A stretch of DNA of 64,000 nt from Alligator mississippiensis (lineage: Eukaryota > Chordata > Crocodylia > Alligatoridae). Numbering within the stretch: position 1 is the first letter of the stretch; each line of letters starts with the position of its first letter. Of this stretch, positions 45,569 through 55,317 are shown piece after piece. The stretch is from assembly GCF_030867095.1 (NCBI RefSeq), contig NC_081824.1, forward strand, positions 348,042,203 through 348,106,202, written 5' to 3'. The position numbers and the translations under genes were made by a program. The notes beneath the pieces were generated by a model. That model was not told where the DNA came from and made no database searches. It saw only the letters and a program-made list of their open reading frames with translations.

Positions 45569-48500
45569 GTGAGTGCGGGGCGCGGGCGGGCGCCGGGCTC
45601 GGGGCGGGGGTGCGCGGGACCCCGGGCTGTCCCCTCCTCCTCTGACCTGCAGGAGGTCGCTTCGCCCCAGGAGCCGCCGGCGCGGGACCAGCGCGGCCGT
45701 GGGAAGCACGAGAGAAACACGCACACACGCCCGCACGCACACGGTAGATGCACGGCCACATAGTTGATAGATGCACACAAACACATGCACACACGCACAC
45801 GAGACAGATGCACATGCGCTAGACAGATCCACACGCACACACACTAGCTAGATGCACACGCACACTAGATAGATGCATGCACACACTAGATAGATGCACA
45901 CATGAACCCACAGGATAGATGCACATGGACACACACTAGATAGATGCACATGCACACACACAGTAGAGAGATTCATACACTAGGGAGATGCACCCATGCA
46001 CACACACTAGATAAATGCACATGCACACACACACACACAATCCACACAGTAGAGAGATGAATACACTAGGGAGATGCACACATGCCTTCTATATGGATAC
46101 ATCCATTTTATCTCTCTCTACAAATAATACATGTGTATATATACAGGATGGATGCACACCCACACATTGATATATAGATATACACACTTTCTATGTAGAG
46201 AGATAAAATGGGTATATTCATAGATAGATGCACGCACACACACACTGTACGTGTTTCTGTATCTCCGTGTATATGGTCATAGAAACCTAGAGAAGTAGGG
46301 CTGGAAGGGATCTCCAGAGGTCATCTAGTCCCACCCCCTGCCTGAGGCAGGATCAGCCCTAGCCAAGCCATCCTATACAAAGTGTCCATCATTTATTCTA
46401 AACTCTATAGAAGATGACCATCAACTCTGATGCAACATACACCCTAACCTGCCGCAGATTCCATATATATAGATATTGATATATCTATATCTATATTATA
46501 TCCATATCTATATCTATACACACACACACACACTATAGATACACATAGACATTGTACTGTATACACACTGTAGATGTATGCATATACACTCAAACTATAT
46601 AGATGCACTGTACACATGTGTACACACTATACAGATATGCACACATTGGGTATGCCTAAACGTGTACTTTACTGCGCATTAGATTAATCTAATGCGCAGT
46701 AAAGCTTCACTGTCTACATGTGCACAGCAGTTACTGTGCAGTAGATTAATTTAGAGTGCTGTTTGCTAGTACGTACAGATGCAGGTACAGGCAACCCCCG
46801 CTTAATGCTGTTTCACTTAGTGCTATTTCGCTATAATACTCATTAGAAATTGATACCCGATTTCACTTAGTGCTCAGTGAGTTTTGTTATAACACTTGTG
46901 GGCATCATCTTGGGTCATTAAAAATAATTGCAGTCGCCATCTTGGGTCATCAAATTCTTTTGGTTTTGCTCAACGCTCATTTCACTAAACGCTCATTTTT
47001 TCAGGAACCAATTAAGAGTGCTAAGTGGAGGTTGCCTGTACTAGAAAACAGCACTTTTAAAATAATGTGCTTAACTGCACATATAGACAGTGATGTCAGG
47101 ATTATTTACTCCAGTTTATATTGCATCATAGTTTATTCAGTTGCATTAATTGCATATGTAGATGCACCCACTGTGTATACACGCACACTATTTAGATACA
47201 CAGACATTGTGTACACACACACTGTATAGACACATACATGTGTATACACACTCACTCTAGATACATGCACACACACTTGCTCATATATCTATATATAGGA
47301 GAGATATAGATATATATATGCATATACATATAAAGCAAGCAGTCGTGCAACCTTTTGCTTTCCCTGTTAAACATTAAAAAACCAGGATTAGGGCAGGGGG
47401 ACCCCCCCCCCCCCCAATTCTTTTTTCTTTCACTTTTGAAAAGAACAAAATCTGGTTCCACCCAGTTTCCATTGGTACCCACATTTGCTCCAAACCCGAC
47501 TGGTTCTGTTACCACCCTCACTAGATGCCCTCATAAACATTACAGGACAAGCTCATTGTCATTTTGAGCAAAGTTGCAGCTTACCATTGGTAATAGAAGG
47601 GCTCAAGGAGCAAAGCTAGCTCTGTTCCTGGAGATTCTGTCCTTAGTAAGTCCATGTTTGGGAACCACATGTCCCTGCAGGGACCATCAGGAGGAGATGG
47701 GTAAAAGGAAAGGTGTAAAATTCCCCAGAACCATAATATTCTCTTTGTACCACCACCTTATGTATAAGCAGTACAAATGAGCTTGGCTGTGCAGAAGTGC
47801 AGATGGATTACGGATAGCCTGTGTTGCATTTTAGTATCAGAACTGGAAGAATGACATAGAAGACCGAATTAATAGCTGCACTTTGAATTAATTATATGCT
47901 GCCCAGCCCCTTGGGGAAGCTAACGGAGAGCTTATACTCCGTCATAACTTTTGTTACAGTCAGTGGAAATTTGAACTAAGTGCAGGATCAAGCCCTTCTA
48001 GTATAAACGTGGCACAAAATGCTTGCTTAAAATGAGCCAACAACTGTGGTGGATTAGCATTTTCAACAGTAACAAAGAAATTGGCAAGAAATCAAGTGCT
48101 GTGGTCCCCCTGAATTTCTTTTTTGTTTCTTGCTCTTTTTAAACCAGGGAATATGGTTCCAGAACAATTCAAGCATTTCACACATGCCATACAATGGGCA
48201 CCTAATATTCAATTCCTACCAGGAAATTATTTTAGCAAGATGACAGTTTTGACACATTTAAGGCTTGAGAGAGCAGGTCTATTTGTTAATATGCTTTTTA
48301 GTCGGTGACAGTCTCTGAGGATTTTCACACCAATCTGGACATTACATTACAGCACTTTCACCAGCAGAAGTCTTGAACTGCTGACAAATATAACAATTGC
48401 AGTAGGTTTACAAGGACAGTATCACATTTCTGTGCCAAGTAGCATGCTGAAAGGATGTTAAAAGGAAAAAGCTTTTTGATAGTATACATTGAACTTGAGT

Positions 48501-51500
48501 GTCAGAACTGGAAGGATGACAGATACTAATGAGCATTGCTTCAGTGCTATCCTAATATTCAGGTGTCATTTCTGTTTTTTTCTTTTCTTTTCATGTGTTT
48601 TTCACATTTTTTCTTCCTGCCGTACAAAGTACATAAAGAGTGTCTTTATTTTTATTCATCTAGATGGCTCAAGTGGAAATAAGCTTAAGCTGATGCTTCA
48701 AAAACGAGAAGGTAAAAAAATTCTCTTTCATAGTGATAAGCAAATATAAATACAATTGCCAGATGCCAAAACTCTAATGTGAGTATTTTTATTAGGAATA
48801 GTTTTTAAATGTCTTTCCAATGAAAAGATAAGGTAGTTTCAGGAGTATGGGAAGAAATAGTCACCAGAGGCAACTGGGTACAGGCACTACTAAATATATA
48901 GCATGCCAAAAATACTGCTAACATGGGGGTTGGCAACCTCCAGCACATGTGCCAGAGCATGGCATGTAAGGCTATTTTGCTTGGGACACCACAGCCAGCC
49001 CGGGTTCTAGGCAGCTGCCACCAGCCATGGGGCCTGGGTTGCTCACGGCAGGTCGCGGAGAGACTGTAAGCCCTGCTGGGAGTATCCTGGGCTCTGTGGC
49101 AGGCAGCTGGGAGGCTGCAAATGGTGCATCCAGTGCACCGCAGAGCCAGCAGAGCCCTGGCCCAGTGGCTGCACATGTGCTTTGGGTTGTGTTTGTAGCC
49201 ACCACTGCAATGGAGCTGAGCTGGGATTTCAGACCCTGGTGCAGCTGTTTGCAGCCTGCCTACTGCTTGCTGCGAGCAGCCCAGGCTCTGTGGCAGTGGA
49301 GGCTTCACACATACCTGGCAATGCACAGCAGGCAAGGGGATGGGAGCAGCATGGTCCCCTGAACCTCTGTGGAGCTCCCTGAGGCTGGTGTGCAGCTGCT
49401 GTTGTCAACAAGTTGGCTGAATCCCCCAGCATCCCAGCATGCTTTGCAGCCTTGGGCTGTCCTGTGCTGTCTGCTCCAGAGAGCAGGGCTGGCCCTGCCT
49501 GTCTGCTCCCTAGCTAAGGCAGTGAGGGCTGGCTCACTAGCTCCCTCAGGCAAACCCCAGCTGGGGTCTGGGGCCAGGGAGGGGGGTTAAGCTCCCCTTC
49601 CCCTGAGTACAGAGCTGCCCTGCCCTGTTAAACTTAGTGCTGGCTGCAACTGTGGACTATAGATCCCAGAGGCACCTGGAAGTGGGAAGAGGAAGTGTTG
49701 AGCAATGCTGCAGAGTTCTGCTGTTATGATTGTGGACTGCAAATCCCAGAGTCCTTGGGGGCAGCAGGAAGAGGAAGTGAACACACGGCTGAGCTGTGTT
49801 TAATGCTTACTTCAGAGAAAGGACTATTCTTGTTCAAGCTTTTATGAATTCAATGCCACTACCTTTCCCCCCACCCAACCCCTCCTCAGCCTGGCAGCAC
49901 TCCCCCCCCCCCCAAGCAGAGCAGGGGCTGGGGCCTGGCCATGCCCTCCTCCACTCCAGAAGGGAGTGGGGGGAAGTCTTGGAAGGCTTCTCTCTTCCTT
50001 TCCCTTTGGCAGTGTCTGGCAGGTATGCTCCAGCACCCCCTGGCACCTGGCTTGAGCCACTGCAGGCATGCGGCTGCATTTGCTGAATCAGAAATATCTG
50101 TTCATTTGCTTATCAGTTCAATCTCTGCAGCTTAGACTAACCTGCAACAACTGAATTAATTCAGCCTCAGGCTTTTTAACTATCTGTACTTAGCCCAGAG
50201 GGTCTGCTCAGAGCCTGGGCTGCATGCAGGCAGGCACAAGGCTGCCAGTGACTGTACTGGGATCCAGAGCCCCAGCAGGGAAGGGGCCAGGGCTGCGCTG
50301 CCACAACAAGGATCTGGCCTCTTGTGGCTCCCCTGCCATCCACCCCTGGCATGCCAACATCTTCCAGGTCCAGGCCGTTGGTTTTTTTGGCACTCAGGCC
50401 AAAAACATTGCCGACCCCTGCACTGAGACATACATTTGCAATTCTATGAGGCTTATTACGCATGTTCTTGGAAATACCGTGCATGTGTTACAGCTGATGC
50501 AGAAAACAGCAACAGAAATGACAGGGGATAACCTATGTGACAGACAAATAACCAACCTGAAAGCAAATGATCCTACATACTACTGAGCCTCAGGTAGCAA
50601 ATATAGGTTTACAGGTTCCAGTATATGCATACATTGTCCAAAGGCACCCAGATAAAATCAGCATAGGGAATGGAGAGACCAAAAATTATATGGATTGAAA
50701 AGAGGGGGAGTGCTGACAGTAGCTCATCTGAATCTGCTGTAACAATTTCACCTGTCCATTCTACCCCATGGTAAGTAGAAGTAAAATTGCCCATTGTTTC
50801 ATTTAAGGGGTGTATCACTGTATTTTGATTTTGCTTACTGTGGGGTAGGAGCAGACCCATGAAACAGTTACAAGCTGATCCAATGTGAGTGATAACCTCT
50901 TTACATTGATATCATTGTTCCTCTGTCTATATCCTCCAGTGCTACAGGGGTATAGGTTGTAGCCATGTTGGTCTAACGACACAGGCAGACAAGGTTCTTT
51001 GGGTGAATCTGATATCTTTTATTAGACCAACTTAAATAGATGGAAAAATATTTTTTTTAAAACAAGCTTTTGGGTTTAAAAACCCTTCGTCAGGCTGAGG
51101 AAGTTTCAGCAGTTGGTGTGCGCTATTTCTGGATGGAATGAAAAGTAAAGAAGCCAGGGGCTGGGCTGGTATGCATACAAGATAGGCAGCCAGTGAAGAG
51201 GGACCTGGTCTAATAAAAGATATCAGACTCACCCAAAGAACCTTGTCTGCCTATATCCTCCAATTATATTTAATATTAATTCCATCTGGTAGGTACTAGA
51301 GTTTTTTTCCCATTTACCCAACATCAGCACCACTATCTGTTGGGGTCTCAGGTCTAGAGTAGAAAAGGTGCAAGCTACAGCACCTTAACTTGTTCCTTTT
51401 GTCTGCTCTCCTATTAAAGGAGAATACTGATAGGGCATTGACCAGGTTCCTGCTTGGAAGAGCACACCAGCCAAAGACAAATAAGGGTCCAGTGTATAGA

Positions 51501-54500
51501 TGATTTGAAGTGACTTAAGAATTGAGCATGGGTTGAAATGGGCACGGCCAACACACACTAGGTAGGGAAAAGAACCAGTGCCACAGAGAGGAAGTCTGGC
51601 TGAAACACCTAAGATGCAGCTACCTGCCTGCTCTCAATGCAGTTTCTAGCTCAACCACAGAAACCCCCAATCAGATTCACTCTTCCCTACTTTCTCTTGG
51701 GCCCACTTAATGCTGCATTAGCACTCTTCACCCCCCTTATTCTAGGCATCTCCATTTACCTCCTGGGGCTTTCTTTACTCCTCTCTGAGCACCAGGTACA
51801 GGCAAGGGAAACAGTGCAGAAGCATCAGCTTTCAGCATCCCTTGTCTCACTGTCCCAGTAGCAGATGAAATAGAGCAGAAATGGATGTGCTGAGATCTCT
51901 GGGCTAATAGCCAACTCATGAAATGGCCTCAGAGAATGGAGGAGATGGCCTGGGCTAGAAAGAACTGCAAGGCTTGTTTCTTGTGCTTAGTAGTGGGGCT
52001 TGGAAGGGTTTGACCCTCTAGGACTGTTGTGCTCATTAGGTCTAGTCTATTAGAGCCCTCTTTCTGGAAGCACACTAAAAATACAAAACAAATGGACAAT
52101 ACCATCTTCATCATTCGTCCTTCTTCCTGTCCTAGTATGTAGTCAGACATAACGTTTTGCAAGTTTCTAACATTGGCTCAATCAGCAAAAAGAACTTAAT
52201 ATGTAAAATTTAACATGTAAAATGTGTAAAAATTATTTCCACATGACCTCAGAAATGATTTAAAGTCAATTTATGTGTATTTTCTCTGAATCCTTAGTTG
52301 TTAGTATTTGTCATAGCCTCTGTAGGCTTGTTTCCAGAGTGACTCTTGGTTTGTATCCGTTTTTTTTTCCTATCCTCCTCTTAGCAACACAGAGATGGGA
52401 TACGAACATCACTCATGAAAGCACACAATTTACAATATAGAGGCCTTTTCACTCCTTGCTTATAGTATATCTTTTAGATGAGTACAGCCAGAGCAAAAAT
52501 TTAACAAAATGAAGTAAATCAATGGGCTGTGTTATATTTTATTATAGTGATTTCTGTTACTTTTTATTACTCTTATTATTCCTGCATGTATAGAACAACA
52601 AAACATGAAAGAAGGTTTAATGAAAGATCTCATTATGGTAGATTTTGGGCTGATCCAAAATTTACTGGCGTATCTTTTGGGGAACTAAATTTCAGCTCCT
52701 GCTCCAGCTAAAACAGAGGTGTCAGTAAAAGAAAACAAGGCCAAGGAGTTTTTAAGCAGTTTGAAACGCCAGAAGCGCCAGCTGTGGGACAGGACTCAAC
52801 CAGATGTGCAGCAATGGTACCAACAATTCCTCTACCTGGGATTTGATGAAGCAGTGAGTACCAGTGTTTCAAGAAACAAAGGGGATTATAGCATGCCAGT
52901 GCAAAACATGCTTTAGTTCTTTTTTCCACAAGGTGACATTGTTATAGCTTGAGTAATAAATGTTACAGGTAACTGCAGAGCCCATGTTTGCTAGAGAACT
53001 TTATTTACCAGTAGGAATCTCTACCATTCAGTTTATAACAAAGGTTATAAAAAAAGGCTATTCCTACAAAGATATCTTTTAATTAAACTAAATTATAATC
53101 TGGCTTATATGTTTGCATTTTTGTGTGAGGCGCACACATACTGAACTAACTTGCACATTTTTCACATGACATGCGAGTCTGGTAGTATCAGCCTAGTCCT
53201 TTGAGTGAATTTGTGGCGTGGAGAAACACACAAGTTTGGCATGTTCAGCATTTTTCTAGCCATGCTCACAACTGACAATTGTGGGAGATGTTTTCACCTC
53301 ATGTAACCCACATGTTTGGGACATGTCCTGTTCTCAGCTTCTCACCCTCATGCGTGATAAAAGTTTTAAGTCAACACAAATATGTAGAAAACATGGCAAC
53401 TAGTTGAAGGTGTTTGGCAAGACTTCTTATAAATGATACTTCCTGGAAAAATAATGAATATGTTGAAAAGTTGGGGTGAAACCAAAGTACTAGTTCATAT
53501 GCATATTGCACAAAGCCATCCCTGATAGAACACTAACACTGGGGAAATTGCATGTTTTAGTTGTATCTTCCAGTTTTGCTATAGTTGATACAAAAAGGAG
53601 AATTTAAATTAGTAATAGATACTCAATTTTTGGCTTCTATTAACTGCATGAATACGTCTGATGAGATCAAACTGGTACCAGCAGCAGGCTGTATTAAAGT
53701 AAAATCTCCAAGGCTGTGTGGATTGTTTAGAAGATAAAACTGCTGATTTTTTAAGCTTAAATTATTACATATTCCTTTGCCTGGAGTAGGATAATGGAGA
53801 ATAAAATTCTTAATGGTTCTACATGTCCTGTAAATAAAAAGTATTAAATTATTGTGTGAGGAGACATGCACTTAATCAGAACATAAAGGAATAAGTAAAG
53901 TCATTTAGTGCCTCAGAGATTCAAGACTATAGGCATATACTAAACAGGTAACAAAAGATTGAGCATCCTCCCCATAATGTTAAATGTTCCTTTTGGAATT
54001 GCATATGCATATTTCAAAAAACTGCTTGAAATCAAGCATGTGGTTGGATTATAATAAATCAGGATTTTAGGATTTCTTGGTTAACAAATACTAGGACATA
54101 TATTTCAAAAATTTTAAAGCTCTAAATCTGTATAATAAAAACAGTTTTAGCAATTAAGTAGTTTAGCAATGCTTTAAAAAGAATGTCAGACAATATTCAG
54201 AAATAAGTTCACAAAAAAAACTTTTTTCAAACTGCAGTTAAAATCTCCAATTTCCAATTTAATCCTTATTTCAAAGGCGAGAATTTGGTCTGGCAGATGC
54301 TTGATATTCTTGCACATGATACCATCCCTCTAACTTGCCTGTGTTTTCTTTATGAATAGGAAGAAACATTCCTGCTTAGTATATTTTTGCAGAGCATGAG
54401 CTTCTGTTCCTTGCGCATTGTAACCACACACACATATGTGAATGAAAAATATTTCACACCAACTCTAACTTTATATTTCAGAGTGCATGTGTCTACACAT

Positions 54501-54973
54501 GGTGCAAGGCAAGAGAAAACCAGACCTACTGTTTACTGATTTAAAGTCATCCAAGTGTTTTTATGATCATCAGCACTATGCTAAAAATTAGCTTCTCCAA
54601 AGTATTTTTTTATATTTTTAGTGTAATATTCTCTTTATTTGTTGAGTGGTTAATACTGTGTATAACATAGCTGTAAATCCAAAAATATTTTTAAAATGTG
54701 CATTTTCTAAATCAGAGACTCCGGAAACCAACACCGCTATTCTTTTCTCCTTTGTATATAAAGGCTGGAAAGTCTAGAATACAAGCAGATAAATTCCTCT
54801 TTGGTTTGCAGAAATTTGAAGATGATGTCTCCTACTGGACAAGCCTGGGACGGGGTGGCAATGAATACTATGGTGGATATTACCAGCACCATTATGATGA
54901 AGATGCACCTATTGGTCCACGAAATCCACATACCTTCAGGCATGGAGCAAGTGTTAATTATGATGACTATTAA
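45469..54973 (+). CDS. ECRG4: ECRG4 (augurin) preproprotein, four coding exons
   Basis: Joined exons 45469-45568, 48664-48711, 52696-52853 and 54812-54973 encode 155 aa (human augurin is 148 aa). The family is a secreted, membrane-tethered peptide-hormone precursor linked to growth suppression, senescence and injury response. Seen in sequence: signal peptide about residues 1-31 with ten consecutive leucines (19-28); the conserved [13 protein letters not shown] segment (37-49); a furin-type RQKR at 74-77 followed by [24 protein letters not shown] around 90-107; a Tyr-rich tail ending in [10 protein letters not shown] and a TAA stop. The only cysteine (residue 30) is in the signal peptide. Intron phases are 1, 1 and 0, all introns are GT-AG, and the frame is open throughout. 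ATG 45469 was chosen over the in-frame ATG 45475 because it has G at -3; both give essentially the same signal peptide. Identity rests on recognised family motifs and is very sure; the exact N-terminus is less so. Confidence 0.95.
45523..45549 (+). repeat. (CTG)9 microsatellite coding leucines of the ECRG4 signal peptide
   Basis: Nine perfect CTG triplets followed by CTC, in frame, giving Leu10 in the hydrophobic core. Human augurin has a shorter leucine run, so the length likely varies by triplet slippage. Confidence 0.95.
45718..46090. repeat. Minisatellite of GATAGATGCACAC-type units in ECRG4 intron 1
   Basis: Imperfect tandem units built from ACACACTAGATAGATGCACA and CACATGCACACACA, with sporadic variation, running for about 370 bases just after the CpG island. 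The ORFs drawn through it are repeat artefacts. Confidence 0.85.
46277..46457 (-). mobile_element. CR1 3' fragment
   Basis: TCATAGAAACCTAGAGAAG, then GGGCTGGAAGGGATC and ATCTAGTCCCACCCCCTGCC. Serves as the unbroken reference for the split copy at 43801. Confidence 0.9.
46458..46643. repeat. AT/CA-rich simple sequence
   Basis: TATCTATATC and CACACACA tracts (CA run at about 46519-46532) separate the CR1 fragment from the next element. Confidence 0.8.
46667..46704. repeat. Perfect 38-bp palindrome
   Basis: CTTTACTGCGCATTAGATT at 46667-46685 followed directly by its reverse complement to 46704. Confidence 0.95.
46788..47038. mobile_element. Tigger/pogo-like non-autonomous element
   Basis: 251 bp with TIRs CAGGCAACCCCCGCTTAATG (left) and GTGCTAAGTGGAGGTTGCCTG (right), flanked by TA dinucleotides (46786-46787, 47039-47040), as expected for Tc1/mariner-pogo. 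It lies within the element at 46644-47173. Confidence 0.85.
47174..48663. other. ECRG4 intron 1, remainder
   Basis: Simple repeats near 47174-47330 and a C-run at about 47402-47415; otherwise nothing recognised up to exon 2. Confidence 0.5.
48664..48711 (+). CDS. ECRG4: ECRG4 exon 2
   Basis: A 48-nt microexon encoding the end of codon 34 through Glu49 ([16 protein letters not shown]) plus one base. The acceptor is a pyrimidine-rich stretch ending TCATCTAG and the donor is GTAAAA. KR at residues 47-48 is a dibasic processing site seen in the family. It is too short to find by length alone and is called by homology and phase agreement (1/1). Confidence 0.93.
48712..48921. other. ECRG4 intron 2, first part
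   Basis: Nothing recognised. Confidence 0.5.
48922..50420. mobile_element. hAT-like 1.5-kb element in ECRG4 intron 2
   Basis: Left end CATGGGGGTTGGCAACC; right end GCCGACCCCTG, the inverse of the CAGGGGTCGGCAA hAT terminus. The ends continue with inverted CAGAGCATGGCA- and TTTTTGGCACTCAGGCC-type sequence. The GC-rich interior has no transposase motif; ORFs inside are compositional. The target duplication is not clean. Confidence 0.6.
50421..50982. other. ECRG4 intron 2, middle
   Basis: Nothing recognised apart from GGTATAGGTTGTAGCCATGTTGG at about 50949-50971, which may be part of the foldback repeat that follows. Confidence 0.45.
50983..51252. mobile_element. Foldback element with 47-bp terminal inverted repeats
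   Basis: 50983-51029 and 51206-51252 are reverse complements with one mismatch; the arms include GATATCTTTTATTAGACCA. The inner part contains TTTTGGGTTTAAAAACCC and CTTCGTCAGGCTGAGGAAG. It resembles a dispersed sauropsid repeat; a diverged single-arm copy is at 6050-6165. Confidence 0.8.
51253..52695. other. ECRG4 intron 2, last part
   Basis: No repeat or coding sequence recognised. Confidence 0.5.
52696..52853 (+). CDS. ECRG4: ECRG4 exon 3
   Basis: 158 nt encoding residues 50-102. Contains [20 protein letters not shown], with the RQKR proprotein-convertase site, and the conserved [13 protein letters not shown]. The acceptor is AAATTTCAG at 52687-52695 and the donor GTGAGT begins at 52854. 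It ends on a complete codon (phase 0), which matches exon 4. Divergence from human lies mainly in the KTEVSVKE stretch before the cleavage site. Confidence 0.95.
52854..54811. other. ECRG4 intron 3
   Basis: AT-rich, nothing recognised. Confidence 0.5.
54812..54973 (+). CDS. ECRG4: ECRG4 exon 4 with stop codon
   Basis: Encodes residues 103-155 and TAA (54971-54973). Begins KFEDDVSYW after the acceptor GGTTTGCAG. The tail is Tyr/Gly/Asp/His-rich ([14 protein letters not shown]) and ends in [10 protein letters not shown], which is nearly invariant in vertebrate augurins. The 3'UTR follows directly. Confidence 0.95.
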   Translation, partial: KFEDDVSYWTSLGRGGNEYYGGYYQHHYDEDAPIGPRNPHTFRHGASVNYDDY

Positions 54974-55310
54974 CCTCATTTATTCTACTATAATAATTCT
55001 AAGAGGGTATTGGGTTGAGATGAGTTTCCTCACTCACATTCCCTCCCCTCTCCTTTTTTCTACTACTCATGTATATGAACAAAGAGAAGAACTGTCAAGC
55101 ACAGGAAAAAGTAATTTAGATTTTTTTTTTTTTTTTTTTACAGTTAGTAGTACATTATGTAGTCATGTTTGAATTAAAACCTTTTATTAAAATAAGCATT
55201 TTTCCCATTTCTTTGGTAAAATGTGTTTGTAATAATAGTCTTCGTTTCAAAGCACTATGTTAGAGATGATATTTTACAGCTTTTTTTCTCATTTACATTC
55301 CTAAAATAAA
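54974..55310 (+). other. ECRG4: ECRG4 3'UTR with candidate poly(A) signals
   Basis: AT-rich sequence after the stop. ATTAAA occurs at 55173-55178 and 55186-55191, and AATAAA lies near 55305, just before an old CR1 begins at 55318. A T19 run lies at 55121-55139. Which signal is used cannot be told. Confidence 0.5.
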
Positions 55311-55317
55311 TTTCCCA

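Larger units (their letters stand above)
45296..45660 (+). promoter_or_regulatory. ECRG4: CpG island spanning the ECRG4 5'UTR and exon 1
   Basis: A sharp rise in G+C and CpG density compared with AT-rich flanks, covering the sequence just upstream of the start codon, exon 1 and the first part of intron 1. This is the usual layout of a CpG-island promoter; the human ECRG4 promoter is also a CpG island that is silenced by methylation in tumours (family knowledge). No TATA box is placed convincingly, and the transcription start cannot be fixed from sequence. Confidence 0.75.
46644..47173. mobile_element. Terminal-inverted-repeat element (CATTGGGT...ACCCACTG), interrupted
   Basis: Left CATTGGGTATGCCTAAACGTG; right CATATGTAGATGCACCCACTG. 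The flanking octamers TATGCACA and TGTATACA agree at 5 of 8, the mismatches all being transitions, so a decayed hAT-type duplication is possible. It contains a perfect palindrome at 46667-46704 and a second transposon at 46788-47038. Confidence 0.65.

Noticed and set aside
45243..45844. Three overlapping minus-strand ORFs of 190-197 codons
   Set aside because: They run antisense through the CpG island, the CTG repeat and CA-rich sequence; their length is due to low stop frequency in GC-rich and repeat DNA, and no motifs are seen.
48805..50484. Cluster of ORFs on both strands
   Set aside because: All lie in the GC-rich interior of the intron 2 element; no conserved motif and many frames overlap.
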